64,000 nt of DNA, from the NCBI RefSeq assembly GCF_028736215.1, contig NZ_CP117883.1, positions 124,001 through 188,000 on the forward strand, given 5' to 3'. Source of the DNA: Mucilaginibacter sp. KACC 22773 (lineage in GTDB: Bacteria; Bacteroidota; Bacteroidia; Sphingobacteriales; Sphingobacteriaceae). Below, piece by piece: positions 33,365-41,899 of the stretch. Each line of letters opens with the position of its first letter. Within the stretch, counting starts at the first letter, position 1. The position numbers and the translations under genes were made by a program. A model generated the notes under the pieces. The model was not told where the DNA came from, searched no databases, and saw nothing but the letters and a program-made list of their open reading frames with translations.

Positions 33365-34457
33365 CGATAGCTCCTTTGCTCACATTAAATAATTTAACCT
33401 CCACAGCAATTTTTTCAAATATTTCACTCACCCGCTTCACGCTGGTATCAGTAATAAATACTTGTCCAAAATTATTGTTGCTCACCATTTTCATTAGTTT
33501 GGTAACGCGTTCGTCATCCAGCTTATCAAAAATATCATCCAGTAGTAACAAGGGCTTAAATCCTTTTTGCTGGTATAAAAAAGTATACTGCGCCAGTTTA
33601 AGTGCTATCAAAAATGATTTTTGCTGCCCCTGCGACCCGAATTTTTTCATGGCCATGCCGTGTATGCCAAATTGAAGATCGTCTTTGTGGATACCGGCGG
33701 TAGTGCGTTCAAGGGCCCTGTCCCGCTCTACCGTTCTTTTCAGCAAGCCGGCAAAATCATCCTGTAATAACTGCGACTCGTAAGCCAGTTCAACCAGTTC
33801 GGCATCGTCGCTTAAAAAACTGTAGTGTTTGTTGAAAATTTCGGTAAAGCCTTCCATAAAAGCCTTGCGGCGCTCAAATATGCGATTGCCCGATTGCACC
33901 AACTGCTCATCCATCACCTCTAATAAGCTTGGGTCATACCGGCCCGTATCAGCTATCAGTTTCAGCAGCGCGTTGCGGTTGGCTAATACTTTGTTGTAGG
34001 TTATCAGCTCATCAAGGTAATGGTTATCTGTTTGCGATATTACATTATCAATAAACTTGCGGCGCTCCTCGCTGCCTTCGGTTATAATGCTGGTATCATA
34101 GGGCGATATCATCACCAATGGCAGCAGGCCAATATGGTCGGCCAGGCGCTGGTAGTCTTTTTTATTTCGCTTAAACTGTTTTTTTTGGTTCCGTTTTACC
34201 GAGCATGCTACGGCCTCGGTTTGCTGGTTTTTATTAAAAACGCCGGTTATAATAAAAAAATCGGTGCCTTGTTTTATCTGCTGACTATCTATTGGGTTAA
34301 AGTAACTTTTGCAAAGCGACAGGTAATGTATAGCATCAAGCAAATTGGTTTTGCCTGCGCCATTGTTACCCGTAAAGGCATTCACTCCCTTGCTGAAAAC
34401 AAGTTCGGCCTCTTCGTAATTTTTAAAATTGATAACGGATAGCTGCTGCAGATACAT
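33357..34457 (-). CDS. recF: DNA replication and repair protein RecF
   Basis: A 366-residue SMC-like ATPase that helps RecA load at gaps. Walker A is GNNGAGKTNLLDAIHYLSL (about 31-49); LLLDDIFDKLDDERV near the C-terminus is Walker B plus the D-loop, and GSQGQQKSFLIALKLAQ is the signature region. Complete; first gene of the recF-DUF721 pair. Confidence 0.95.
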   Translation of the reverse strand: MYLQQLSVINFKNYEEAELVFSKGVNAFTGNNGAGKTNLLDAIHYLSLCKSYFNPIDSQQIKQGTDFFIITGVFNKNQQTEAVACSVKRNQKKQFKRNKKDYQRLADHIGLLPLVMISPYDTSIITEGSEERRKFIDNVISQTDNHYLDELITYNKVLANRNALLKLIADTGRYDPSLLEVMDEQLVQSGNRIFERRKAFMEGFTEIFNKHYSFLSDDAELVELAYESQLLQDDFAGLLKRTVERDRALERTTAGIHKDDLQFGIHGMAMKKFGSQGQQKSFLIALKLAQYTFLYQQKGFKPLLLLDDIFDKLDDERVTKLMKMVSNNNFGQVFITDTSVKRVSEIFEKIAVEVKLFNVSKGAIDA

Positions 34458-34733
34458 CGGGTGTAAAGGTAAGGTTTTTGGTTGGATGGGATTGATTTGA
34501 GGATTTGAAAATTAACTCCTTTGAGGGCTGCGCCGTTTGAGGATTTGAAAATGGCTGATAGGGCAGCACTGCGTTTGCCCGATGACACATTAGGCTTGGT
34601 AGTATATTGAACAAAAAAGCAGACGCGTTAAAAATAAACCTGCAATGGTTGAAATGATTTTTTTTGCCGGAGCCGAAAAAGCAGCTTTGATTAATAAATA
34701 GAACAAAACATCCTTACCAGCACAATAATTACC
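34458..34733. other. Intergenic region with a short direct repeat
   Basis: TTTGAGGATTTGAAAAT occurs twice, at 34496-34512 and 34536-34552. Otherwise nothing recognisable; it separates the divergent recF and the secreted-protein gene. Confidence 0.45.
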
Positions 34734-35546
34734 ATGAAAACCGAACTTATAGTTGAAAAAATAATAGTTATTACCGTTACATTACTATTGCTGGCTGCGC
34801 ATTGCCCCAGGGTAATGGCGCAAACAGATACTATCCGCTTAAAAGATAAGCGCCTTATTACGGCTAACCTAAAGCCAGGGCTGCGGCAATACCTGGTATA
34901 TTTACAAAATCTCAAAGATGATAGAAGGTTGCGCATGTCTATCTGGCTGCGCGACGTAGAGACCGGCAATCGTAACGGCGAGGAGCTTTTTACCGTAACC
35001 CAGCATTGGTATGCTGCCGACAGCGCATCGTATCGGTCAACATGCTCGGTAAACAGGGCCTCCGATTTTACGCCGGTTTATCATTCAGAAACCATAGGCA
35101 CAAAAACCAAAGCCTTTAATTGGAGCGCTACTAAAATTGCCGGATCCGATACTGTGAAAAATAACCTGGCGAAGGATTTTTTGCTAAATGTTAAAGAGCC
35201 CTATTTTAACTGGAACCTGGATATAGAAACTTTTGAGATGCTGCCCCTTGCAGCTGGCAAAACGTTCGCCATTAATTTTTACGACGCGGTGAGCAACACC
35301 CCCGAATACGCGGTGTACAAAGTAACCGGCAGCGAAGAGCTGGCCACGTTGGATAACGAAAAAGTTGATTGCTGGAAACTTTTTACCGAAGCCAATTATA
35401 AAGGCCAGCATTATACCCAAACCTTTTGGATAAGTAAAAACAGCCATGAGTTTTTACGGGAAGAGGACTTTTTTAACGGCGGCTACCGCTATAAAATTAA
35501 ACTTGCAGGTGCTGCGCCCGATGTGGTAAAACGGTTTGGGAAGTAA
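34734..35546 (+). CDS. Secreted protein of unknown function (possibly DUF3108-like)
   Basis: A 270-residue exported protein; the signal peptide runs to about residue 29 (LLLLAAHCPRVMAQ). The mature part is beta-rich with many aromatic strands (LFTVTQHWYAADSASYRSTCSV, TQTFWISKNSHEFLREEDF). The layout resembles DUF3108-type periplasmic proteins, but I cannot confirm this. No catalytic motif. Followed by the repeat-protein gene on the same strand after about 100 bp. Confidence 0.6.
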   Translation: MKTELIVEKIIVITVTLLLLAAHCPRVMAQTDTIRLKDKRLITANLKPGLRQYLVYLQNLKDDRRLRMSIWLRDVETGNRNGEELFTVTQHWYAADSASYRSTCSVNRASDFTPVYHSETIGTKTKAFNWSATKIAGSDTVKNNLAKDFLLNVKEPYFNWNLDIETFEMLPLAAGKTFAINFYDAVSNTPEYAVYKVTGSEELATLDNEKVDCWKLFTEANYKGQHYTQTFWISKNSHEFLREEDFFNGGYRYKIKLAGAAPDVVKRFGK

Positions 35547-35649
35547 GTAGCCGATTGGCCAACAATATTGAAGCAGTAACTTGAGTTTTTGAAAATGGTT
35601 ATTAAACCTTTTCCGGATGTTATAGTCAAATTCGAAAACCTGCTGCATC

Positions 35650-36180
35650 ATGAAAAAACTTACCCTCCTCCTGCTATCAATAGCTTTTAGCTGTAATATA
35701 TTTGCCCAGCAAGCAGCAATATTTAACACCAACGACCTTGCAGTTTATAATGCTGTAAAATCAAGTAGAGACAGCATGTATAACTTCACTTTTGTTTACC
35801 CGGATGGTAAGCGGGGTGCCGTAATTAAAAACGGGAAAACAGCTACCATAGTAAATCCCGATGGTACAAATACGGTAGTATCGCAAACCGGGCAAACAAC
35901 TACTGCTACCAATTCAGATGGTACACATTCGTTGTGGATAGATAATGGTCCAACCATCACTGTTGTTAATCCAAACGGTACACATTCTACAATAATAAAA
36001 AATGGATCATCCTCAACAATCGTTAACCCCGATGGTACACACACTACCATGATAGATAACGGGCAAACTTTGGTTATTGTAAATCCTGATGGCACGCACT
36101 CAGTTGCGGTTAAAGCAGCCGGCAACACAACTATCGTGGTAAATCCTGATGGTTCGCATACGGTGGTAACAACGCCTTAG
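35650..36180 (+). CDS. Secreted tandem-repeat protein (NPDGTH repeats)
   Basis: A 176-residue protein: signal peptide (MKKLTLLLLSIAFSCNIFAQ), a short linker, then about seven units of 19-20 residues from residue 46 to the end, pattern T-x-V-N-P-D-G-T-H-S-x-x-I-x-N-G. The regular turn (NPDG or NG) and alternating strands predict a beta-solenoid or beta-hairpin stack. Unit number and spacing are even, with substitutions between units, so it is an established gene rather than a recent slippage. Role unknown; surface or periplasmic binding is a guess. Confidence 0.75.
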   Translation: MKKLTLLLLSIAFSCNIFAQQAAIFNTNDLAVYNAVKSSRDSMYNFTFVYPDGKRGAVIKNGKTATIVNPDGTNTVVSQTGQTTTATNSDGTHSLWIDNGPTITVVNPNGTHSTIIKNGSSSTIVNPDGTHTTMIDNGQTLVIVNPDGTHSVAVKAAGNTTIVVNPDGSHTVVTTP

Positions 36181-36314
36181 TATATGCGCGCAAAATTGCT
36201 TTTCCAATAATTGATAACATCGGTTACGGAGTTGAAAAGAAGCATATACGATGACCCTAAATGATATTAAGCCATAGCCATCTGTTTCGAACTAATCGCT
36301 ATGGCTTAATTGAA

Positions 36315-37799
36315 CTATTTCTTCCACTCATTATCTACCAGCCTCCAAATCCCCAAAGGATTCGCATTTTGCAACGCCAAAGGCAATAAACCATCAGGGC
36401 AGTTTTGGTAACATACCGGGCGCACCCAGCGTTTTACGGCGTTGGTGCCTACTGCGGTAAAGCGGCTATCCGTAGTGGCCGGGAAAGGGCCACCATGTAC
36501 CATGCTATGGCAAACTTCAACCCCGGTTGGTACGCCGTTAAACAATACGCGGCCGGCTATGGATGGCAGTAATTGTAGTAAAGCTTTATGCCCTGCAAAA
36601 TCCTCGTCGGTACCCATTACCGTGGTGGTTAACTGTCCCGATACCGATTTTAATACTTTAAGCAGTTCCTGCTCGTCTTTACAGTTTACCATCAGTGAGT
36701 ATGGTCCAAAAACCTCTTCGTGCAACAGTGGGTTGGCTAAAAATGTTTCGCCGCTTACCAGGGCAACTGTTGGCAACGCCTCAATATCGTGTGCTTCGGT
36801 AGCCGATTTTTGGATCACCTTAACACCATCCTGCGCTATCGCTTCATGACTCTTTTTTTCATATGCAGTATGGATACCCGCATGCAGCATTTTGGCGGGC
36901 TTTATAGCTTCAATGCCTTTGCCAAGGCTATCCAGGAAACTGTAAAGTCCGTCTCCCTCAATAGCCAACATCAGGCCGGGGTTGGTACAAAACTGGCCCA
37001 TGCCCAAAGTTATGGAGCCGGCATATTGTGCGGCCAGGTCGGCAGCGTTTTTGTTTAAAGTATCGGGCAAAAATACAACAGGGTTTATACTGCCCATTTC
37101 AGAAAATACTGGGATAGGCTTTTTGCGTTGCGATGAATATTGCAGCAATGCCAAACCGCCAACGGTTGATCCGGTAAAGCCAACTGCTGCTGTTTCATCA
37201 GCCTGCACCAATGCTTTGCCACTTTCAAACGAGGTACCATGTACATGCTGAAAAATATGTTCGGGCATATTGCTACGTACAATGGCTTTTTTGATAGCGC
37301 TGTACACCATCTCCGATGTTTCGGCATGGGCGGGGTGTGCTTTTACTACTACGGGGCAGCCTGCTGCCAAAGCGCTCGCAGTATCGCCGCCTGCGGTTGA
37401 GTAAGCGAAAGGGAAATTACTTGCCCCAAAAACAACTACCGGACCAAGCGGGGTAAGCATTTTACGAACATCGGGTTTAGGCAATGGTGCCCTGTCGGGA
37501 TTAGCTGTATCAATACTGGCCTCAACCCAGCTGCCTTCGCGCAGCATGGTGGCAAACATGCGCAGCTGACCTGTGGTACGGGCGCGCTCGCCGGTTAAGC
37601 GGGGGATAGGCAGGTTGGTTTCTTCGGACGCTTTTTGCAGCAAGGCATCGCCTAATGCTTCAATTTCGGCAGCAATAGCCTCTAAAAACAGGCTTTTTTG
37701 CTCGATGCTGGTTTGTTGGTAAGCTTCAAAAGCTGTTTGTGCTTGTTGCATTACCTGGTTTATTTCGTCGACGCTTGCTTCTTTAAAATTATTTGCCAT
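36315..37799 (-). CDS. NADP-type aldehyde dehydrogenase, probable alpha-ketoglutarate semialdehyde dehydrogenase
   Basis: About 494 residues from the ATG at 37799 (MANNFKEASVDEINQVM); the 18 residues upstream in frame look untranslated. It has the ALDH fold with GPVVVFGASNFPFAYSTAGGDTASALAAGCPVVVKAHPAHAETSE, typical of 2,5-dioxovalerate dehydrogenases, then FTGSTVGG, the glutamate in FSEMGSINPV and the nucleophile Cys in GMGQFCTNPG. Such enzymes turn alpha-ketoglutarate semialdehyde into alpha-ketoglutarate, the last step of oxidative pentose, sugar-acid or hydroxyproline routes. It may serve the operon at 12-17 kb. Confidence 0.85.
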   Translation of the reverse strand: MANNFKEASVDEINQVMQQAQTAFEAYQQTSIEQKSLFLEAIAAEIEALGDALLQKASEETNLPIPRLTGERARTTGQLRMFATMLREGSWVEASIDTANPDRAPLPKPDVRKMLTPLGPVVVFGASNFPFAYSTAGGDTASALAAGCPVVVKAHPAHAETSEMVYSAIKKAIVRSNMPEHIFQHVHGTSFESGKALVQADETAAVGFTGSTVGGLALLQYSSQRKKPIPVFSEMGSINPVVFLPDTLNKNAADLAAQYAGSITLGMGQFCTNPGLMLAIEGDGLYSFLDSLGKGIEAIKPAKMLHAGIHTAYEKKSHEAIAQDGVKVIQKSATEAHDIEALPTVALVSGETFLANPLLHEEVFGPYSLMVNCKDEQELLKVLKSVSGQLTTTVMGTDEDFAGHKALLQLLPSIAGRVLFNGVPTGVEVCHSMVHGGPFPATTDSRFTAVGTNAVKRWVRPVCYQNCPDGLLPLALQNANPLGIWRLVDNEWKK

Positions 37800-38235
37800 G
37801 GCAGATGTATGTTTGAAATAACAACGGTTTGCACCGCGCGTATGTTTGGGCAAATATATTTAAAGCAGGGCAAAAGCGGTGGGTGTTTTCTAACAGGTAC
37901 TAACAGTATTTTGTCGTTTTTCATGATAGTCACAAAAGTTATTTTTACCACCGGCGGCGTTTTCGCGGCATCCATTTTTGTCATTTAGGAATAGAGGAAA
38001 GTATAATCCTGGCGGTGGAGATGCGTTTTGTTGCCCGCAAGAAGGCTTTGATTTAATTGTTTTTTTTAATTAATATTTAATAAATGCTGATTTTTAGTAA
38101 ATTATAGTTATCTTACAACAATTCCTTCCTTCAAATACTACTACCTTGGGCATTGCCATATCCAGATACGGTAATAGTTAAGCTTTAACATAATACCAGC
38201 CCCTAAGAGGCTGCAATACCGTAAAAAACAATCAT
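37800..38235. other. Gene-free region
   Basis: No credible gene. On the minus strand TATATTTG (37851-37858) is a possible -7 element for the aldehyde dehydrogenase gene, without a good -33 partner. The rest is AT-rich with no clear repeat. Confidence 0.5.
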
Positions 38236-38568
38236 ATGACAGTTGCTGCTGAAAGATCCATTGAAACCGAAACCCGTATGTACATGTACGACCTGCTGAA
38301 CACCGCTAAAGAATTTGGCTTTAAGGCCGAAGACAGTTGGGAACTGAGCATGGTAACCAATACCGACAGGGTAAGGATTCAAAAAGATTATTACCCAACC
38401 ATCGCCGCCAAAGTTGGCCCCGAAATTTTGCTACAGGTATTTCATACCGTAAAAACGCGTCTTAATCAAACTTTCAACAAAGAGCCGCAAAAAATTGACG
38501 AGCGTAACCCGCCGGTTGAAGATTTGAATTACCTGGTGGCCTTTAATCCAAAAAGACCGAGAACATAA
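38236..38568 (+). CDS. Small conserved-looking protein of unknown function
   Basis: A 110-residue soluble protein, mixed alpha/beta by eye (MYMYDLLNTAKEFGFKAEDSWELSMV.., VGPEILLQVFHTVKTRLNQTF). It has no signal peptide and no motif I know. A strong terminator follows at 38621-38655, which supports a real transcript. Confidence 0.6.
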   Translation: MTVAAERSIETETRMYMYDLLNTAKEFGFKAEDSWELSMVTNTDRVRIQKDYYPTIAAKVGPEILLQVFHTVKTRLNQTFNKEPQKIDERNPPVEDLNYLVAFNPKRPRT

Positions 38569-38620
38569 AGTTTGTTCAATTGCATAGGCTTGTGCCTTGT
38601 ACGGTTAGTAAAATATCCTG

Positions 38621-38655
38621 ATGCGTTCCCTGGAAAAGGAGAACGCATTTTTTTT
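38621..38655 (+). terminator. Intrinsic terminator
   Basis: ATGCGTTC and GAACGCAT form a perfect stem with a 12-base loop, followed by a run of nine T. It lies 52 bp after the stop of the 110-residue gene. Confidence 0.85.
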
Positions 38656-38735
38656 TATTATATTAACAAACAGGCAGGATAATATCGTTTCTTTGTTTTT
38701 GTGTTGATGATTAAATACGTTGGTGTTTTGGTTAA

Positions 38736-39077
38736 ATGAATGTGAAATTGAACTTAAACGGGCGCATCTGGTTTGAAAGCCCGGATGGAAAGCTGCTTGG
38801 CCATGGCCGGGTTGAGTTACTGGAGCGCATCCAGCAGTCGGGATCATTAAGGCAGGCGGCTTTGCAAATGAAAATGTCATACAGGCAGGCATGGGACATT
38901 GTTAATTACATGAACGAACATTTTGGTTCGCCTGTTGTCATTTCGCACCGGGGCGGTAAAGGTGGCGGCAGTGCGCAGCTTACCGAAAAAGGGGTTAAAG
39001 CCATTGAGCAGTTTAAACAGTTCCAGGCTAAGTTCAAGGATTTTTTGAAGGAAAATAGTTCTCTTATAGAGGTATAG
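38736..39077 (+). CDS. ModE-type winged-helix regulator (DNA-binding domain only)
   Basis: A 113-residue protein that corresponds to the N-terminal winged helix of ModE: GRIWFESPDGKLLGHGRVELLERIQQSGSLRQAALQMKMSYRQAWDIVNYMN and the wing with SHRGGKGGGSAQLTEKG. The molybdate-binding (TOBE/MOP) part of full-length ModE is absent, so metal sensing must occur otherwise or not at all. A TonB-dependent receptor gene begins 92 bp downstream on the same strand and may be its target. Confidence 0.85.
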   Translation: MNVKLNLNGRIWFESPDGKLLGHGRVELLERIQQSGSLRQAALQMKMSYRQAWDIVNYMNEHFGSPVVISHRGGKGGGSAQLTEKGVKAIEQFKQFQAKFKDFLKENSSLIEV

Positions 39078-39169
39078 ATTACAGCGTATCAGGCCGGTTT
39101 TTGGATAGCCGGTTTATTTTTGACTATCGTTATATAAATAAAAGCATATCGAAATTTTAACCAAACAAT

Positions 39170-41758
39170 ATGAATAAATACTACGCCTTATTATCAATGA
39201 TGTTACTTGCAGGAGGTACACTATTTGCCCAAAGCAAAAAAAAGGCAAAAGATACTATCGCCCCAAAAAATGATACCACACAAATCAAAAAGCAGGAACT
39301 TGGCGAGGTAGTGGTATCCGCATCGCGCATCAGCGAAAATATTTTACGGTCGCCGGTAAGCATCGAGAAAATAACCGCCGTCGATTTCAGGAGATCTGCC
39401 GCGCCGTCATTTTTTGATGCACTGGAAAATGTGAAAGGGGTACAGCTGATAACCCCCAGCCTTGGCTTCAGGATCATTAATACCCGTGGCTTTGCCAATA
39501 CCACCAATGTTCGCTTTACGCAATTGGTTGACGGGATTGATAACCAGGCGCCGCATATAGGCGCGCCAATTGGCGATGCCATGGGCCCGGGCGATCTGGA
39601 TATTGAAAGTGTGGAGATTATCCCCGGTACGGCATCAGCCTTATATGGCCTGAATGCCATCAACGGGCTGGCCAATTTTATCACCAAAGATCCTTTTACC
39701 AGCCAGGGTATCAGCATTCAGCAAAAAACAGGTATTAATCATATTGGCGATTCGGAGACATCTGCAAAGCTGTTTTCTGAAACCAGTTTCAGGCTGGCCA
39801 GGGCTATCTCTAAAAGGTTTGCCTTTAAAATAAACGGAACTTATACTACGGGTTACGATTGGATTGCCGATAACCGCACCGATTTAAATGCCGCCGCTAA
39901 CGCAAAATTAGGTATAGCAGGCGGCCCCGATAACCCCGGCTACGATCCGGTGAATGGATACGGCAACGAATCATCCGACAGGAAAACCGTAACGCTTGGC
40001 GGTAAACAATATTCCATTGCCCGTACCGGTTATGCCGAAAAGGATGTAACCAGCTACAACCTGCACAACGTAAAGGTTGATGTTGGCCTTGCTTATAAAA
40101 TTAACGATAATACCCGCTTAACCTACTCCTACCGTTTTGCCGATCTGGATAATATTTACCAGCGGGCCAATCGTTTCAGGCTGTCGGGCTATGTTTTGCA
40201 GCAACACGCACTTGAACTGAAGAATAATATTTACCAGGTACGAGCCTACTGGACCAGCGAAAATACCGGCAAATCATACAACCTGCGCTCGGCCGGCGAA
40301 AATATCGACCGTAATTACAAAGACGATAATACCTGGTATGCCGATTTTACCAAAGGTTTTAATACAGCCACATCTGCAGGCGCTACCGTACCACAGGCTT
40401 TGCAACAGGCACGCCAGTTGGCCGATGCCGGCCGCTACCAGCCCGGCACTGCTGCATTTAAAGCTACGCTTGATAAACTGGCCGATATAAATAATTGGGA
40501 TATCGGTTCGGCGTTGCGTGTTAAGGATGATATGTGGCATGCTGAAGGGCAGGTAGATATCTCGAACGCTATTTCATCAACGTTTAAAAAACAAACAGGC
40601 CTTGAACTGATGGCAGGCTTTGATCATCGCACCTACATCATCCACCCTGATGGTAACTATTTTATTAATTATGTAAAGGGGCAAGAGTACAGTAACCTTG
40701 ATTACAGTAAAACCGGCGGCTTTGTGCAGGTTGCCAAATCACTTTTTGATGACGAGTTAAAGCTGTCGGCTACATTACGTGCCGATAAAAACGACTACTT
40801 TAGCCTGAAGCTGAACCCTCGTTTTACGGCGGTATTTTCGCCAATGCCCGAGCAGAATTTCAGGGTGTCGTTCCAGAGCGGTTATCGTTTCCCCAGCATT
40901 TTTGAAGCATTTAGTAATGTGAACAGCGGCGGCGTAAAACGGGTTGGCGGCTTAAGGGTAGTATCGAGCGGTGTTTTTGAAAACTCCTACGTGCGTACGT
41001 CGATAGATGCTTTCCAGGCGGCGGTTAAAAATGATTTTAACGCGGGCATGTCAACCAGCGCCGCCATCGAAAAAGAAAAAGGCCTGCTTAAAAAGAACAC
41101 CTACACCTATCTGCAGCCCGAGCATATCAAATCGTTTGAGGCTGGTTATAAGTCGTTGTTTTTTAATGGTGATTTGAGTGTTGATGCTGATTTTTACTAT
41201 AACCGCTACAATAATTTTATAGGGCAAATTGAACTAAACGTACCCGGAACCACCAAACCCGATTCTATCCCTTACTACCTGAACGACAAAACCAAACAAG
41301 CCCGCTACCGGGTGTGGACAAACTCGCAAAGTGTTGTTTACAACATTGGCGGCAGCCTGGGCTTGTCCTATCGCCTATGGCAAAAATATATTGTTACCGG
41401 CAATGTATCATACGCCAAATTGCAGCGCACCGCCAATGAGGATGCGTTGGAAGATGGTTTTAATACGCCGCAATGGATCACTAATTACTCTTTTGGCGGT
41501 AATCATGTTGTTGGCAATTTTGGGTTTAACGCCACCTATAAATGGCAAAGCGGCTTTTACTGGCAATCGTTTTTGGTTAGTGGTAATGTAGCCTCATACG
41601 GCACTATTGATGCCCAGGTTAACTATGATTTTGTAAAAACGGGCCTTAATGTAAAAATTGGGGCCAGTAACCTCACCAACCAATATTACTACTCATTTTT
41701 AGGCGGTCCGGCTATTGGCGGCTTTTATTATACCACGCTTACACTGAATATAAAATAG
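39170..41758 (+). CDS. TonB-dependent outer-membrane receptor
   Basis: An 862-residue receptor: signal peptide (MNKYYALLSMMLLAGGTLFAQ), plug domain (LGEVVVSASRISENILRSPVSIEKI .. VQLITPSLGFRIINTRGFANTTNVRFTQLVDGIDNQAP .. VEIIPGTASALYGLNAINGLANF) and a long beta-barrel ending in an aromatic strand (YYTTLTLNIK). The N-terminal carboxypeptidase-like domain usual in SusC proteins is missing and no SusD gene follows, so this is a plain metal- or small-ligand receptor type. The ModE-type gene just upstream hints at molybdate or a related oxyanion. Ligand unproven. Confidence 0.9.
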   Translation: MNKYYALLSMMLLAGGTLFAQSKKKAKDTIAPKNDTTQIKKQELGEVVVSASRISENILRSPVSIEKITAVDFRRSAAPSFFDALENVKGVQLITPSLGFRIINTRGFANTTNVRFTQLVDGIDNQAPHIGAPIGDAMGPGDLDIESVEIIPGTASALYGLNAINGLANFITKDPFTSQGISIQQKTGINHIGDSETSAKLFSETSFRLARAISKRFAFKINGTYTTGYDWIADNRTDLNAAANAKLGIAGGPDNPGYDPVNGYGNESSDRKTVTLGGKQYSIARTGYAEKDVTSYNLHNVKVDVGLAYKINDNTRLTYSYRFADLDNIYQRANRFRLSGYVLQQHALELKNNIYQVRAYWTSENTGKSYNLRSAGENIDRNYKDDNTWYADFTKGFNTATSAGATVPQALQQARQLADAGRYQPGTAAFKATLDKLADINNWDIGSALRVKDDMWHAEGQVDISNAISSTFKKQTGLELMAGFDHRTYIIHPDGNYFINYVKGQEYSNLDYSKTGGFVQVAKSLFDDELKLSATLRADKNDYFSLKLNPRFTAVFSPMPEQNFRVSFQSGYRFPSIFEAFSNVNSGGVKRVGGLRVVSSGVFENSYVRTSIDAFQAAVKNDFNAGMSTSAAIEKEKGLLKKNTYTYLQPEHIKSFEAGYKSLFFNGDLSVDADFYYNRYNNFIGQIELNVPGTTKPDSIPYYLNDKTKQARYRVWTNSQSVVYNIGGSLGLSYRLWQKYIVTGNVSYAKLQRTANEDALEDGFNTPQWITNYSFGGNHVVGNFGFNATYKWQSGFYWQSFLVSGNVASYGTIDAQVNYDFVKTGLNVKIGASNLTNQYYYSFLGGPAIGGFYYTTLTLNIK

Positions 41759-41777
41759 CAGAGGGTTAAGCCAACAC

Positions 41778-41813
41778 AAATGCCTGCGATAACTAAATTG
41801 CAGGCATTTTTTA
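41778..41813 (+). terminator. Intrinsic terminator of the TonB receptor gene
   Basis: AAATGCCTGC and GCAGGCATTT form a stem around an 11-base loop, followed by TTTT. It lies 20 bp after the stop codon. Confidence 0.85.
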
Positions 41814-41899
41814 TTTGTATTAAAACAAAGGGGCTATTTTATTGATTAACACTTTGTTTACTTAAATTTAATCCGAAACATTGTTTCTTTGAACCATTT

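Noticed and set aside
35796..36170. CRISPR-like array
   Set aside because: The regular repeats are in frame and code for the NPDGTH protein units; they are imperfect and have no spacer pattern.
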